Below are positions 29,686 through 30,240 of a DNA stretch of 30,240 nucleotides, piece after piece. Source of the stretch: Ruminococcaceae bacterium UBA6842. GTDB taxonomy: Bacteria; Bacillota; Clostridia; Oscillospirales; Acutalibacteraceae. The DNA lies in contig DKDS01000005.1 of the NCBI GenBank assembly GCA_002451855.1, forward strand, positions 1-30,240. The letters run 5' to 3'. How positions within the stretch are numbered: position 1 is the first letter of the stretch; the number at the start of each line of letters is the position of its first letter. The notes beneath the pieces were generated by a model. That model searched no databases. It was given only the letters and a program-made list of their open reading frames with translations, and had not been told where the DNA came from. The translations under genes and the position numbers were made by a program.

Positions 29686-30240
29686 ATGAATTGCTATACA
29701 AATAATTACAGCGGGAAGGGCTGTTGTCAGCCCGACGAATGTGCGACTTATGTGACAATACAGGGTCCTGCCGGACCGATGGGACCCGAGGGCCCTAAGG
29801 GCGATCAGGGTCCGAGAGGCGAACAGGGTCCTATGGGGCCCAGAGGAATTAAGGGCGAACAGGGCTGCCCCGGACCTGTCGGACCAAGAGGAGCAGTCGG
29901 GCCTACGGGACCGAGGGGTCCGCAGGGTGTAAGAGGAGACGCAGGTCCTAAGGGTGACCCCGGCGTTATGATTCTTCAGGGTATTCAAGGAAATCCCGGA
30001 CCGATAGGTCCTAAAGGCGACCGCGGTCCTGCCGGACCAAAGGGCGATCCCGGCCCCATGGGACCGATAGGACCTAAAGGTGAAAGAGGGGAAAAAGGAG
30101 AGAGAGGTCCTGCCGGTGAGCAAGGTCCGACAGGCGAGCAGGGGCCTCAAGGAGAAATAGGTCCTCAGGGCGTTCAGGGAGACAAGGGTTGCCCCGGTCC
30201 GCAGGGGGAGCAGGGAATACAGGGACCGAAAGGCGAAAAG
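29686..30240 (+). CDS. Collagen-like Gly-X-Y repeat protein (partial, runs off window)
   Basis: An ATG with TAAGGAG 8 bases upstream opens a frame to the right edge, 185 codons with no stop. Residues 1-26 form a Cys-rich head (NCYTNNYSGKGCCQPDECAT) without an obvious signal peptide. From Gly27 every third residue is Gly (GPAGPMGPEGPKGDQ and onward) through the last visible codon. The single exception is GVMILQ (93-98), where Ile replaces one Gly but the spacing is kept. Charged KGD, KGE and RGE triplets are frequent, as in stable bacterial collagen helices. Similar proteins include exosporium BclA-type and surface Scl-type proteins. The short Cys head without signal favours a spore-surface role, but the C-terminal domain that would decide is outside the window. 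Confidence 0.92.
   Translation, partial: MNCYTNNYSGKGCCQPDECATYVTIQGPAGPMGPEGPKGDQGPRGEQGPMGPRGIKGEQGCPGPVGPRGAVGPTGPRGPQGVRGDAGPKGDPGVMILQGIQGNPGPIGPKGDRGPAGPKGDPGPMGPIGPKGERGEKGERGPAGEQGPTGEQGPQGEIGPQGVQGDKGCPGPQGEQGIQGPKGEK

Noticed and set aside
29647..30150. A 167-codon minus-strand frame opposite the collagen-like gene.
   Set aside because: It is the shadow of Gly-X-Y codons on the other strand, which naturally lack stops; the plus strand has the ribosome binding site and perfect triplet pattern.

Overview
The window looks like a low-to-moderate GC Gram-positive chromosome from the class Clostridia, probably a gut Oscillospiraceae/Ruminococcaceae-type organism. The evidence is strong AGGAGG ribosome binding sites, a SpoIIID-like sporulation fragment, SPxTG-type (not LPxTG) sorting signals, SipW/TasA-type secretion and LytTR/GHKL signalling. 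No rRNA, tRNA or CRISPR array was seen. The assignment is an inference from gene content.

Layout. (1) 1-616: an ECF sigma factor and the start of its probable anti-sigma partner, translationally coupled on the minus strand. (2) About 1000-2730: a graveyard of broken genes (MobV relaxase remnant with a nonsense codon, C-terminal piece of a surface protein, truncated SpoIIID-like peptide) separated by strong hairpin terminators. (3) 2785-4296: a tyrosine recombinase framed by an almost identical inverted repeat, a possible invertible segment that abuts the next operon. (4) 4380-11526: a TetR-headed operon that looks like a self-contained SipW export system. It encodes an SPQTG-anchored surface protein, a TasA/CalY-like protein, a small zinc-ribbon protein, the SipW signal peptidase, two large TasA-like proteins extended by beta-helix (GGTF) domains (the second with a one-base frameshift in its signal peptide), and a two-TM protein carrying a SipW-type motif. 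(5) 11616-12519: more decayed fragments, including a phosphotransferase remnant. (6) 12553-15067: a CsoR-type repressor, a P1B metal ATPase and a tiny membrane protein. (7) 15142-25238: a minus-strand operon of a stand-alone receiver-like protein and a giant 3,243-residue cell-wall protein with nine Cys/His clusters, beta-helix blocks, Ig-like and YDG-type repeats and an SPKTG anchor. (8) 25281-28426: the divergent LytTR response regulator, GHKL kinase and EamA transporter. (9) 28481-29594: a deletion scar joining the start of a sigma factor to the end of a P-type ATPase. (10) 29686-end: a collagen-like Gly-X-Y protein running off the window.

How it may work together. Two surface programmes dominate. 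The SipW operon probably exports TasA/CalY-like subunits that may assemble into a matrix or fibre, with the SPQTG protein as possible wall anchor. TetR and perhaps recombinase-driven inversion would control it. The giant adhesin sits beside a LytTR/GHKL pair, and the shared promoter region holds a dyad containing a match to the AgrA-type LytTR consensus, so the pair probably senses a signal and activates the adhesin. Both loci use the same GGTF-type beta-helix modules, which suggests exchange of modules between a SipW-exported protein set and a Sec/sortase-anchored protein. These functional links are inference from gene order and motifs.
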